Assembly (NCBI GenBank): GCA_002419505.1
Contig: DIGF01000009.1
Span: 35,694 to 99,693 of the forward strand
Length of the DNA: 64,000 nt
Origin: Caryophanales bacterium UBA5729
GTDB lineage: Bacteria; Bacillota_I; Bacilli_A; Izemoplasmatales; Hujiaoplasmataceae
Reading direction: 5' to 3'
Part shown: positions 1 to 7,617 of the stretch, in pieces
Position numbering within the stretch: the stretch's first letter is position 1
Layout: every line of letters starts with the position of its first letter
Program-made: the position numbers and the translations under genes
The notes under the pieces: generated by a model
What the model was told of the DNA's origin: nothing
Databases searched by the model: none
What the model saw: the letters and a program-made list of their open reading frames with translations, nothing else

Positions 1-70
1 AGTATAATTATACTCTTTTAGTGCTTTTTAGTCAAACTGATAACCAACTAAAATTAAGAAAAAGAACTCA

Positions 71-787
71 TTAATAACCAATAAGTCCCTTTAGCATTTT
101 TCTCGCTTTTGAATGATAGTTCAAATGGTAATCATAATACTCATCTAAGAGCTTTCTAATCTCTGGTAAGACACGTGAATTAATCTCAATTTCCCTAGTT
201 TTTTCCAAATCAAAATAGTATAGTTGTTTAACCGCTTCTAAAACCTCATTGCTGAAATAGTCGTCTGGAAGATGATTCTTACAAAAGCAACTTCCATCCT
301 TGACCGAAAACACCAATTCCTTAGTTTCGTCACAGCTTAAACAAGTTTTTAGATTAGGATTAACCCCTAATAGATAAAGCAATTTTAACTCCAACATATA
401 AATATAGGGAATATAATCTGCTCTAGCTTTAATTTCCGGAATGATTTTTAGGATAAAACCTAATAATTTATCATGATCATGCTCGTGTGTAGCGAAATAA
501 TAGATTAATTCTACCATATGCGTCACATAAGTATATTTTTCTAAATCTGTAACTATTGAAGTGTTATTTTCAATAATTTCCGCGTCTCGCAAGACTTTTA
601 AATTTTTACCGCTGACAAAGACCTTAACATAATTCAAAACTTTCGTTAAATTTAAAAAAGGACTTTTCATTTTTTTACTGCCATGAACTAAAACACCAAT
701 TAAACCATCTAAAGTATATAAATAGATGATTTCAGAACTCTCTTTATAACTGATTTTTTTAAGGATAATTCCGGTGTATTCTTCCAA
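71..787 (-). CDS. recO: DNA repair protein RecO
   Basis: RecO loads RecA onto SSB-coated DNA in RecFOR recombinational repair. The 238-residue protein has the usual RecO length. Its N-terminal OB-fold starts with the family-typical EEYTGIILKK and continues YKESSEIIYLYT. A Cys cluster near residues 148-170 (CLSCDE, then CFCKNH) matches the zinc-finger region of many Bacillota RecO proteins. The start is TTG at 787, preceded by a GAGGCAGG ribosome site; no nearby ATG fits the family N-terminus. The gene lies 12 bp after era and is the last gene of the phoH-ybeY-cdd-era-recO run, as in many Bacillota. Confident call. Confidence 0.93.
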   Translation of the reverse strand: MEEYTGIILKKISYKESSEIIYLYTLDGLIGVLVHGSKKMKSPFLNLTKVLNYVKVFVSGKNLKVLRDAEIIENNTSIVTDLEKYTYVTHMVELIYYFATHEHDHDKLLGFILKIIPEIKARADYIPYIYMLELKLLYLLGVNPNLKTCLSCDETKELVFSVKDGSCFCKNHLPDDYFSNEVLEAVKQLYYFDLEKTREIEINSRVLPEIRKLLDEYYDYHLNYHSKARKMLKGLIGY

Positions 788-799
788 GATTACCTGCCT

Positions 800-1690
800 C
801 TATTCAAGATTGCGATATCCGTAATTCTTAAGATAAAACTCGCGGTTTCGCCAATTTTCTTCTACTTTGCAAAATAGTTCTAAATAAACTTTTGCGCCTA
901 AAAGAACTTCGATATCTTTTCGAGCTTCACTGCCGATTCTTTTTAACATCGAACCGTTCTTGCCAATGATAATTCCTTTTTGCGATTTTCTCTCTACTAC
1001 TACAACCGCCATGATTTCAATAATTTTCTTTTTATTAGTGAAAGACTCCAAATAAACCATTACCGAATGAGGAACTTCTTCATGAGTAAATTCTAAAATC
1101 TTCTCCCGAATAAATTCTTGAACCAAAAAGGTTTCCGGTCGATCGGAGATTTCACCGTCAAGGTAAAATTTAGGGCCTTCACTTAAAAGATTTTTAATAT
1201 CTAGCAAAAGCAAATCAACATTATCACCTTTAAGTGCTGAAATGCCAAAAACACCCGCAAAATCATAGGCTTGTTTATAGGCTTCGATTGCTTGATTCAA
1301 GCGTTCGAAGTCAGTAATGGTATCGAGCTTATTAATAATCAAAAAGATTGGGGTTTTTACGCCTTTTAAACTCTCCATTATTTTCAAATTGTATTCTTTA
1401 ACATCATCATAAGCATTGATCATAAACAAAACTAAATCAACTGTTTTGACAGTTGATAAAGCTGCAGAAGTCATGTATTCTCCCAGTTTCGTCTTAGCTT
1501 GATGAATTCCTGGAGTATCTAAAAAGATAATTTGCGAATCGTCATCATTATATATCCCTGAAAAAACATTTCTTGTGGTTTGGGGCTTGCTGGAAACGAT
1601 CGCGACTTTTTGCTTTAAAACCTGGTTTAAAAACGTTGATTTACCAACGTTTGGTTCGCCAATGATTGAAACAAAACCTGATTTAAACAT
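800..1690 (-). CDS. era: GTPase Era
   Basis: Essential ribosome-assembly GTPase that binds the 3' end of 16S rRNA during 30S maturation. Visible motifs are the P-loop GEPNVGKST (residues 11-19), DTPG near residue 58 and NKLD near 120. The C-terminal KH domain contains GIIIGKNGSMLKRIG. Length 296 residues is normal. ATG at 1690 overlaps the cdd stop by one base (TAATG), which suggests translational coupling. Part of a conserved Bacillota cluster. Confidence 0.97.
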   Translation of the reverse strand: MFKSGFVSIIGEPNVGKSTFLNQVLKQKVAIVSSKPQTTRNVFSGIYNDDDSQIIFLDTPGIHQAKTKLGEYMTSAALSTVKTVDLVLFMINAYDDVKEYNLKIMESLKGVKTPIFLIINKLDTITDFERLNQAIEAYKQAYDFAGVFGISALKGDNVDLLLLDIKNLLSEGPKFYLDGEISDRPETFLVQEFIREKILEFTHEEVPHSVMVYLESFTNKKKIIEIMAVVVVERKSQKGIIIGKNGSMLKRIGSEARKDIEVLLGAKVYLELFCKVEENWRNREFYLKNYGYRNLE

Positions 1691-2082
1691 TACAAATCCT
1701 CTTGAGAAAAACCATATGGTAGTAGCTCTTCATTTAATAATTCTTTTATTTCGCCTTTACTGTTAGCGAAGTAAACTTTGGCTTGTGGTTCCATTAACTC
1801 TTTCATTACTTGTCGACATGCTCCGCAAGGTGAAACAAAATATTCTTTATCGGTATAAACTAAAATCGATTTGATATCTTCTTTTCTGATTCCTTGTGAA
1901 TAAGCGGCGAATAAAGCTGATCTTTCAGCGCAATTTGACAAGCCGAAAGAAGCGTTTTCGACATTTATTCCTTTAATTGTTTCCCCATTTTTAAGTTCTA
2001 ATACAGCGGATACTCTAAAATGGGAATAAGGTACATAAGCGTTCTTGATATTTTCTTTAGCGATTTCATATAGTTTTTTCAT
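1690..2082 (-). CDS. cdd: Cytidine deaminase
   Basis: Zinc-dependent deamination of cytidine/deoxycytidine to (deoxy)uridine for pyrimidine salvage, a soluble cytoplasmic enzyme. The 130-residue length is that of the homotetrameric class. Zinc and catalytic motifs are visible: NCAERSAL (Cys and Glu of the C-A-E motif) and PCGACRQVM (P-C-x-x-C). The N-terminal PYSHFRVSA substrate loop is also present. The start overlaps the ybeY stop by 4 bases (ATGA) and the stop overlaps the era start. In many relatives dgkA lies between ybeY and cdd; here it is absent. Confidence 0.95.
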   Translation of the reverse strand: MKKLYEIAKENIKNAYVPYSHFRVSAVLELKNGETIKGINVENASFGLSNCAERSALFAAYSQGIRKEDIKSILVYTDKEYFVSPCGACRQVMKELMEPQAKVYFANSKGEIKELLNEELLPYGFSQEDL

Positions 2083-2513
2083 GAATTCCTCCTATATTTT
2101 GAATTATCTAAAATTTGTTTTTGTAAATCAAACATTACTTCTTCATCGTTCTTATTTAAATGGTCATAACCTAAACAGTGTAAAAACCCGTGAACTGAGA
2201 GAAACGCTAATTCTCTTTCGAAGCTATGCTCGTAGTCTTTGGCTTGTTCTTTAGCTTTATCAATGGAAATGAAGATATCACCGATTTCTGCTAGTCCTTG
2301 ATCGTTTTCAAAACTTAAAACGTCAGTTTCATTGTCGATTTTGCGGTATTGACTGTTTAGCTCTTTTATTTTTTCATTATCAACTAAAATAATATTAGCT
2401 ATCATTTTTTCTTTAATTTTCAAGTTTTTATACGCTCTTTTAAGAATATAATTAACAACGCGGTTATAAGTTTTATCTTCATTGTAGTAATTATAAATAT
2501 TAATCTTTAGCAT
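2079..2513 (-). CDS. ybeY: Endoribonuclease YbeY (rRNA maturation factor)
   Basis: Metal-dependent endoribonuclease for 16S rRNA 3' processing and ribosome quality control. The zinc-binding signature HGFLHCLGYDH (H-x3-H-x5-H) is intact near residues 109-119. A TTG at 2519 is also in frame, but the ATG at 2513 has AGAGG seven bases upstream and is preferred, giving 144 residues. The gene overlaps the 3' end of phoH by 14 bases and the cdd start by 4, so translation is probably coupled. Confidence 0.94.
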   Translation of the reverse strand: MLKINIYNYYNEDKTYNRVVNYILKRAYKNLKIKEKMIANIILVDNEKIKELNSQYRKIDNETDVLSFENDQGLAEIGDIFISIDKAKEQAKDYEHSFERELAFLSVHGFLHCLGYDHLNKNDEEVMFDLQKQILDNSKYRRNS

Positions 2514-3468
2514 TTTCAAACCTCTTAATGATAGTTTGAACTAATGGATGTCTCACCACATCTAGTTCATCAAAATACATGATGTAAATATCATCAACAT
2601 TCTTTAAAATATAAGATGCTTTAACAAGTCCTGACAAAACTTGAGCCGGAAGATCGCTCTGGGTGATATCACCCGTCACAATCATCTTGGAACCAAAACC
2701 TAAACGCGTTAAAAACAATTTCATTTGATTGATAGTCGTATTTTGCGCTTCATCTAAAATAACATAAGCGTTTTCTAAGGTTCTTCCGCGCATATAGGCT
2801 AAAGGCGCGATTTCGATTATACCTTTTTCAATATATTCTGTGCTTTGTTTAACCCCTAACACCTCATACATCGCATCGTATAAAGGTCTTAAATAAGGAT
2901 CGATTTTTTCTTTTAAATCACCTGGTAAAAATCCTAATTTTTCTCCCGCTTCTACTGCTGGTCTAGTTAGGATGATTTTTTTAATTTTATTATCTTTAAG
3001 CTTTTTTAAAGCTGACAAAACCGCTAGGTATGTTTTACCTGTTCCCGCTGGACCAATACCTAGAATAATTGTATTGTTTTCGATGGCGTCCAAGTATTTT
3101 TTTTGATTGATGGTTTTGGGATAAACAGGATTACCGCTATAGGTCTTGATAATTTCTTTACGACTCAAAAATAACGAGAGTATCTCGGAATTATCAAACT
3201 TTTCAATTGAATGGAAAAGATAAATAATATCTCGCTCGTTAAAAACAATATTATTTTTGATTAAAGTCATCAAAACTGCAAAGATATTTTTAAGTTTAAG
3301 AATTTTTACTTCATCTTCACTATCAATTAGTATTTCCTGATTATTAGAATAGATATTTGCTTGAAAGAGCTTCGCGAGAAGTTTAATATTTTTATCATTA
3401 ACTCCTAATAAATTAACCATTTCATGAAGATCATGAATTTGCGGTTCTAATTGAACGATATTTGTCAC
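2500..3468 (-). CDS. phoH: PhoH-like ATPase (PhoL/YbeZ type)
   Basis: Predicted P-loop ATPase associated with RNA metabolism and ribosome maturation, a usual genomic partner of YbeY. Walker A GPAGTGKT lies near residues 139-146 and Walker B VILDEAQN near 237; an N-terminal domain of about 110 residues precedes the ATPase. Length 322 residues matches the family. The start is GTG at 3468 with GGAGAG about ten bases upstream. The gene is translationally overlapped with ybeY downstream. Confidence 0.93.
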   Translation of the reverse strand: MTNIVQLEPQIHDLHEMVNLLGVNDKNIKLLAKLFQANIYSNNQEILIDSEDEVKILKLKNIFAVLMTLIKNNIVFNERDIIYLFHSIEKFDNSEILSLFLSRKEIIKTYSGNPVYPKTINQKKYLDAIENNTIILGIGPAGTGKTYLAVLSALKKLKDNKIKKIILTRPAVEAGEKLGFLPGDLKEKIDPYLRPLYDAMYEVLGVKQSTEYIEKGIIEIAPLAYMRGRTLENAYVILDEAQNTTINQMKLFLTRLGFGSKMIVTGDITQSDLPAQVLSGLVKASYILKNVDDIYIMYFDELDVVRHPLVQTIIKRFENAKD

Positions 3469-3491
3469 TAAGATTAATCTCTCCTATCTCT

Positions 3492-4394
3492 TTAAATAAT
3501 ATTATATACTTTTAAGATTTTTAAGTAATTCAGAATAAACAGCGATTGCCAATCTTGTTTTGCGATTGCAAAAGCTTCAGGAAAACTATCCCAAGTCCAG
3601 GTAATGTCCCAAACGCCTTCGAGATTTAAGTGTTCCAAAATCATTGAAGCTTCTTTTTTGATTAAATCTTGATACTTATCATAACCATAAACTGTAGGCT
3701 TGTCAAAAAACTGCAACGGCCTCACACAATAAGCTTTAAACCAAAGATCAGCGTTTTTTTCTAGATTATGATCAATTTGCTTGAGCAGTAAACCTAAGAA
3801 TTGTTCGGAATTATTAAACTTTTTAAAGTCAGCAATAAACCCAATCATATCTAAAAAACATTTAATTTCATGCATGTTATTAGATGGACCGGCAATGAAA
3901 TCATTGATCGCTCTTTGAATGGTAGTAACTGCGAACTCTTTAGCCTCTTTAGTTTCTCCATATTTATACAAAAAACCAGCAATTGCTGCAGTGGGATTAT
4001 AACCCCAAACTGAGCCTTCAGCGGTATAAGTCCACCATGGTGCGCGTGGATAGATATTGTTGGAAGGAATCGTAGCTAAATAGAATCCATCCTTTTTTTG
4101 CGCATAATTCAATAAGTAATCAACAGTTTTTGTAATTAAACTGTGGTCCTTAGGTAGATTTAGTTCCTCAATAAAATCAAAGGCAAACCATGTCTGTACT
4201 GGGGCTGAAAAAGGATTTTGTGAATCTGGCTCGAAACCATGTCCGAAACCACCATCGGGGTTTTGAAAACTTTCTAGAGTTCTAATATATGTCTCTTTAC
4301 TTCTATTCAAAAATAGATATTCATATCTCGCTACATCTATTGGTCTACCATGTCGATATAACCAATCAATTGCACGCTTTAAACGCAAATCCAT
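3492..4394 (-). CDS. Alpha/alpha-toroid protein (squalene-cyclase/prenyltransferase-like fold), function unknown
   Basis: The 300-residue protein resembles the (alpha/alpha)6 terpenoid-cyclase/prenyltransferase superfamily. It has repeated helical blocks, a QNPDGGFGHGFEPDSQNPF segment near residues 44-62 and Trp-rich turns (AFDFIEEL, TWTWDSFPEAF). The DxDD-type catalytic motif of class II cyclases is not seen, so terpene chemistry should not be assumed. ATG at 4394 has GGAGG seven bases upstream. The gene sits between rpsU and phoH, about where yqeY is found in many Bacillota, and probably joins the phoH operon (23 bp gap). Function not assigned. Confidence 0.6.
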   Translation of the reverse strand: MDLRLKRAIDWLYRHGRPIDVARYEYLFLNRSKETYIRTLESFQNPDGGFGHGFEPDSQNPFSAPVQTWFAFDFIEELNLPKDHSLITKTVDYLLNYAQKKDGFYLATIPSNNIYPRAPWWTYTAEGSVWGYNPTAAIAGFLYKYGETKEAKEFAVTTIQRAINDFIAGPSNNMHEIKCFLDMIGFIADFKKFNNSEQFLGLLLKQIDHNLEKNADLWFKAYCVRPLQFFDKPTVYGYDKYQDLIKKEASMILEHLNLEGVWDITWTWDSFPEAFAIAKQDWQSLFILNYLKILKVYNII

Positions 4395-4472
4395 AAAACC
4401 ACCTCCAATTAGATAAAATGCTTATTAATTACAAATTTATTATATCATAAAATCGGATAAAAAAACTTGTGC

Positions 4473-4508
4473 GAAAAAAATAATGACAACTCAGAATTGA
4501 ATTGTCAT
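4473..4508 (-). terminator. Intrinsic terminator of rpsU
   Basis: On the minus strand, stem ATGACAA/TTGTCAT with a 12-base loop is followed by TATTTTTTT. It lies directly downstream of the rpsU stop. Confidence 0.75.
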
Positions 4509-4526
4509 GATTTTTGTGTTAGTACA

Positions 4527-4700
4527 TTATTTTTTACGAGTTTTACTCGCACGTAACTTAAGTTTTTTGGTAACGCTTGGTTTTTCATAAAACTCTTTTT
4601 TACGGGCTTGAGCAAGATTTCCCGACCTTGAAACGTCACGTTTAAAACGTCTAAGTGCATCTTCAATTGTCTCGTTTTCTCTAACGACAGTCTTAGCCAT
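4527..4700 (-). CDS. rpsU: 30S ribosomal protein S21
   Basis: Small basic ribosomal protein of 57 residues, normal for bS21. It starts AKTVVRENETIEDALRRFKR and ends in a Lys/Arg tail (KLKLRASKTRKK), both typical. The frame also opens at GTG 4709, but ATG 4700 has AAGGGGTG six bases upstream and fits the family N-terminus. It has its own consensus-like promoter and terminator, so it is probably a monocistronic, strongly expressed gene within the core cluster. Confidence 0.96.
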   Translation of the reverse strand: MAKTVVRENETIEDALRRFKRDVSRSGNLAQARKKEFYEKPSVTKKLKLRASKTRKK

Positions 4701-4729
4701 TGCTTTCACCCCTTTTCTTACTATGTAGT

Positions 4730-4758
4730 ATTATACTAAATTATTAAGTAAATGTAAA
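4730..4758 (-). promoter_or_regulatory. Sigma-A promoter of rpsU
   Basis: Read on the minus strand: -35 TTTACA (4753-4758), 17-base spacer, -10 TATAAT (4730-4735), about 30 bases before the S21 start codon. Confidence 0.75.
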
Positions 4759-4779
4759 CTTATTTTTTTTGAAAATATG

Positions 4780-4808
4780 TTTAAATACCTAGGTGTTTGT
4801 GATAAAAT
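4780..4808 (+). promoter_or_regulatory. Probable promoter of the 4865 gene
   Basis: -35 TTTAAA (4780-4785), 17-base spacer, -10 TAAAAT (4803-4808). Moderately close to the sigma-A consensus; divergent from the rpsU promoter. Confidence 0.45.
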
Positions 4809-4864
4809 TATAGCAACTAGATTTTATTTATCAACTTATCCATTTTTATTGAAAGGAAATCATT

Positions 4865-5509
4865 ATGATTAGCAGTTTAAAGTTCCTAGCTCTCGATACA
4901 ACCGGAATAATTATTATCACGATTGCTGCTATTTTAGCAATCGGTTTATTAGTTATAATCATTAACAATCGCAAGTATAAAAGGCGTTATCGCAAGTTTT
5001 ATAAACACCTTGATAAAACCATTAACAAAAAATACAATGGCAATATGTTGATTGAAAATCTTATCAATAAACACACCATTGACAATACCAATACCTTTAA
5101 ATCTTTAAAAAGCAAAGGCAAAAGCTTAACCAAGAAATATTTGGATTATTACGTTAAAAAACTTCCCGAACAAGTGTTATTGAAAAGTTTTACTTCTGCT
5201 GATAAAAATCGCAGCGAATTAGTAATTTACGTGTTAGATGAAAATGATCGCGTTTTGTATCAATGGGAAAAAGAAAAGAAAGTCAAAGGGTTAATTAAAG
5301 CCATCAATAAATACCAGATGTTAACACCAATGATTGCTTTCTTATACGAACTCCCTTTAAGCATTAACGAAAATAATGCTTATCGCTTAACTAATCATGA
5401 AAATGATAATATCTTAGCTTATGATATTGTAAAAAACAGTAAAAAACTGCAAAAGCAATATAAAGAGCGAAAAATCAAGGACAAAAAGAAGAAAAAGAAG
5501 AAAAAATAA
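4865..5509 (+). CDS. Single-pass membrane protein with poly-lysine tail, unknown function
   Basis: A 214-residue protein not recognised as any family. One strongly hydrophobic segment (about residues 14-33, IIIITIAAILAIGLLVIIIN) is followed by a basic stretch (NRKYKRRYRKFYK), implying an N-out/C-in single-pass protein with a soluble cytoplasmic domain of about 175 residues. The C-terminus is almost pure lysine (residues 200-214). ATG at 4865 follows AAAGGAAA. It is on the opposite strand to all neighbours and interrupts the mtaB-rpsU order common in Bacillota, so it looks like a lineage-specific insertion. It could bind nucleic acid or lipid head-groups through the tail; that is speculation. 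Confidence 0.7.
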   Translation: MISSLKFLALDTTGIIIITIAAILAIGLLVIIINNRKYKRRYRKFYKHLDKTINKKYNGNMLIENLINKHTIDNTNTFKSLKSKGKSLTKKYLDYYVKKLPEQVLLKSFTSADKNRSELVIYVLDENDRVLYQWEKEKKVKGLIKAINKYQMLTPMIAFLYELPLSINENNAYRLTNHENDNILAYDIVKNSKKLQKQYKERKIKDKKKKKKKK

Positions 5510-5535
5510 TATGCTCGCCTGAGCATATTTTTTTT
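5509..5535. terminator. Bidirectional terminator between the 4865 gene and mtaB
   Basis: Stem ATATGCTC/GAGCATAT with loop GCCT, T-run on the plus strand and A-rich (T-rich on minus) sequence on the other side. The two convergent genes end within or beside it. Confidence 0.8.
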
Positions 5536-6823
5536 ATACGATAACTCCTAAATTATAAGGTTTTTCTGCAGCGATTAACTTCACCAGTACTTCCTGGCCT
5601 ATAAGTTCAATATCGCCGGTAAATTTTATCGCAATATAATCGCGAGAATGCCCGACCAGCATTCCGTCTTTTGCTTGTTCAGCAATCACATAATGCAATG
5701 AACCGAGATTTTCTTGAATATGATTTGCCATCAATTCATCGCTTAAATCAAGCAACTGCTTGACTCTAGCTTTCTTCACTAAACCGTCAATTTGCTGAGG
5801 CATCTTATCTGCAGGCGTACCCTTTCTGCGAGAATAAGGAAAAACATGGAGTTCTTGAAAACCAACTTGTTTGATAAAGTTATAAGCTTCAAGAAAATGT
5901 GCTTCAGTTTCTCCAGGAAAACCAACAATAACATCTGTGGTGAAAGCAACATCAGGAATAAACGCTCTAATCTGATTAATCATCGACAGATATTGCTCAG
6001 TGGTATATTTGCGATTCATCAGTTTTAAAATTTCGTTAGCGCCGCTTTGTAACGGTACATGCAGGTGATGAACGATTTTTTTCGATTGGGCTATCACCGA
6101 TAAAATCCTCTCATCAATTTCCGTGATTTCAATCGAGGAAATTCTAATTCTTTTTAATCCCGAAATTTTTTCTAAATCCTTAAGAAGTTCCACAAAACCA
6201 TAATCTGCTAAATCCTCTCCATAGCCACCGGTATGAATCCCGGTTAACACTACTTCGATATGACCATTAGCTACTAAATGCCTAACCTCATCAAGAATGA
6301 TTTCTTTTGATTTAGATCTAATTCTCCCGCGGGTATAAGGAATGATGCAATATGTACAAAAATTATTGCAACCATCTTGAATCTTTAAAAAAGCACGCTT
6401 ATGGGTTTTAAAATCAATAATCGCTAAAGGATCATATGCTTCGAATTTTTCCAAAGGTGAAACTTTGTTTAACGGCTGTTTATGTTCGAGATATTCCTCG
6501 AGATAATCCACTATCTTATCGCGATTTTTGGTCCCTAAAACAATTTTCACACCTTCAATTTCAAGAATTTCTTGAGCTTTTAACTGCGATAAACAACCCA
6601 TAACGATTGTAATTGCATTTTTGTTGTGATGAAGGGGTCTTCTAATAATTTGTTTCGACTTTTTTTCACCAGCATTAGTTACCATGCAAGAATTAATCAC
6701 ATAGATATCGCTTAGTTCATCGTAATCGACAACTTGATAGCCTTTCTGTAAAAAAATTTCCAAAACCGCTTCAGTTTCATAGGAATTGACTTTACATCCT
6801 AAAGTATAAAAAGCTACTTTCAT
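5534..6823 (-). CDS. mtaB: tRNA (N6-threonylcarbamoyladenosine(37)-C2)-methylthiotransferase MtaB
   Basis: Radical-SAM methylthiotransferase that converts t6A37 to ms2t6A37 in ANN-decoding tRNAs. Order of domains: UPF0004 domain with FYTLGCKVNSYE (first cluster Cys), VINSCMVTN and VMGCLSQ; radical-SAM core with DGCNNFCTYCIIPYTRGR near residues 145-162; C-terminal TRAM-like domain (residues ~365-429). The length of 429 residues is normal. A TTG at 6838 is in frame, but ATG 6823, preceded by GGGGGTGA, gives the family start MKVAFYTLGCK. It follows rsmE by 5 bp and is probably cotranscribed with it. Confidence 0.93.
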   Translation of the reverse strand: MKVAFYTLGCKVNSYETEAVLEIFLQKGYQVVDYDELSDIYVINSCMVTNAGEKKSKQIIRRPLHHNKNAITIVMGCLSQLKAQEILEIEGVKIVLGTKNRDKIVDYLEEYLEHKQPLNKVSPLEKFEAYDPLAIIDFKTHKRAFLKIQDGCNNFCTYCIIPYTRGRIRSKSKEIILDEVRHLVANGHIEVVLTGIHTGGYGEDLADYGFVELLKDLEKISGLKRIRISSIEITEIDERILSVIAQSKKIVHHLHVPLQSGANEILKLMNRKYTTEQYLSMINQIRAFIPDVAFTTDVIVGFPGETEAHFLEAYNFIKQVGFQELHVFPYSRRKGTPADKMPQQIDGLVKKARVKQLLDLSDELMANHIQENLGSLHYVIAEQAKDGMLVGHSRDYIAIKFTGDIELIGQEVLVKLIAAEKPYNLGVIV

Positions 6824-6828
6824 CAATT

Positions 6829-7545
6829 TCACCCCCAATGGTGCCTAAAAACGGAAGCAACATAGATTGCCGCTGTTTCTGCTCTAAGAATTGTTTTACC
6901 TAAAGAGATGCTGATAAAACCGGATGATTTTAACTTGTTAATCTCTTTCTCGGAAAAACCCCCTTCAGGGCCTATTATAACTAAGACTTTCTCGCTTTTT
7001 TTGATGGTTTGAATCTGGGTTTTTAAACTGACTTCATCTTCGCGCTCATAAGCAAAAAACCGATAATCGTAAGCATTACTGTCTAACTGTTCTAAATCGG
7101 TATAGTTAGAGATAATCGGCATTACCGTTCGTTCTGATTGTTCGCTAGCTTCTTTACAAATCAATTCATATCTGGTTTTCTTTTTCGCATAATCATCAAT
7201 TTTTATAATCGATCTTTCGGTTTGTAAAGGAATAATTTTTCTAACGCCCAGCTCAGTTATTTTTTGTAAGGCCAGTTCAAAATTATCTTTTTTAATCAAC
7301 GTTAAACCTAAATCTAAATTAAGCGGTTGATAATCATTAACCAAAGCTTTGACAAACTCTAGTTTTGCTTGTTTTTTCTCAAAAGCCACAATCTTGGCTT
7401 CAAAGCATAAACCTGCAAAAGTATTGACGATTACTAAATCATTAACGGCCAAACGCATCACATTTTTGATGTGATGAGAATCTTCAGGATTCATTAAAAC
7501 CTCTTGATTGACAATTAAATCTTGATCGATAAAGTATCTTTGCAT
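6829..7545 (-). CDS. rsmE: 16S rRNA (uracil(1498)-N3)-methyltransferase RsmE
   Basis: SPOUT-class methyltransferase that makes m3U1498 in 16S rRNA. The 238-residue protein starts MQRYFID and contains PEDSHHIKNVMRL (residues 21-33), the N-terminal PUA-like region. The C-terminal SPOUT knot carries VLVIIGPEGGFSEKEI and SLGKTILRAETAAIY. ATG at 7545 has GGTGAT upstream. In many Bacillota prmA precedes rsmE; here the SMC operon terminator does. Confidence 0.95.
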   Translation of the reverse strand: MQRYFIDQDLIVNQEVLMNPEDSHHIKNVMRLAVNDLVIVNTFAGLCFEAKIVAFEKKQAKLEFVKALVNDYQPLNLDLGLTLIKKDNFELALQKITELGVRKIIPLQTERSIIKIDDYAKKKTRYELICKEASEQSERTVMPIISNYTDLEQLDSNAYDYRFFAYEREDEVSLKTQIQTIKKSEKVLVIIGPEGGFSEKEINKLKSSGFISISLGKTILRAETAAIYVASVFRHHWG

Positions 7546-7588
7546 AATATCACCATAATTATCATATCACACAAATTTAATCTTTGCG

Positions 7589-7617
7589 AAAAAAACAACC
7601 GAAAAAATTCGGTTGTT
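7589..7617 (-). terminator. Intrinsic terminator of the padR-jetABC operon
   Basis: Minus-strand stem AACAACCGAA/TTCGGTTGTT with a 4-base loop and a following T-run. It overlaps the stop codon of the SMC gene and isolates the operon from rsmE. Confidence 0.85.

Noticed and set aside
1..14. Perfect palindrome AGTATAATTATACT at the window start
   Set aside because: At the edge, AT-rich and short; context is missing, so no operator or hairpin role can be supported.
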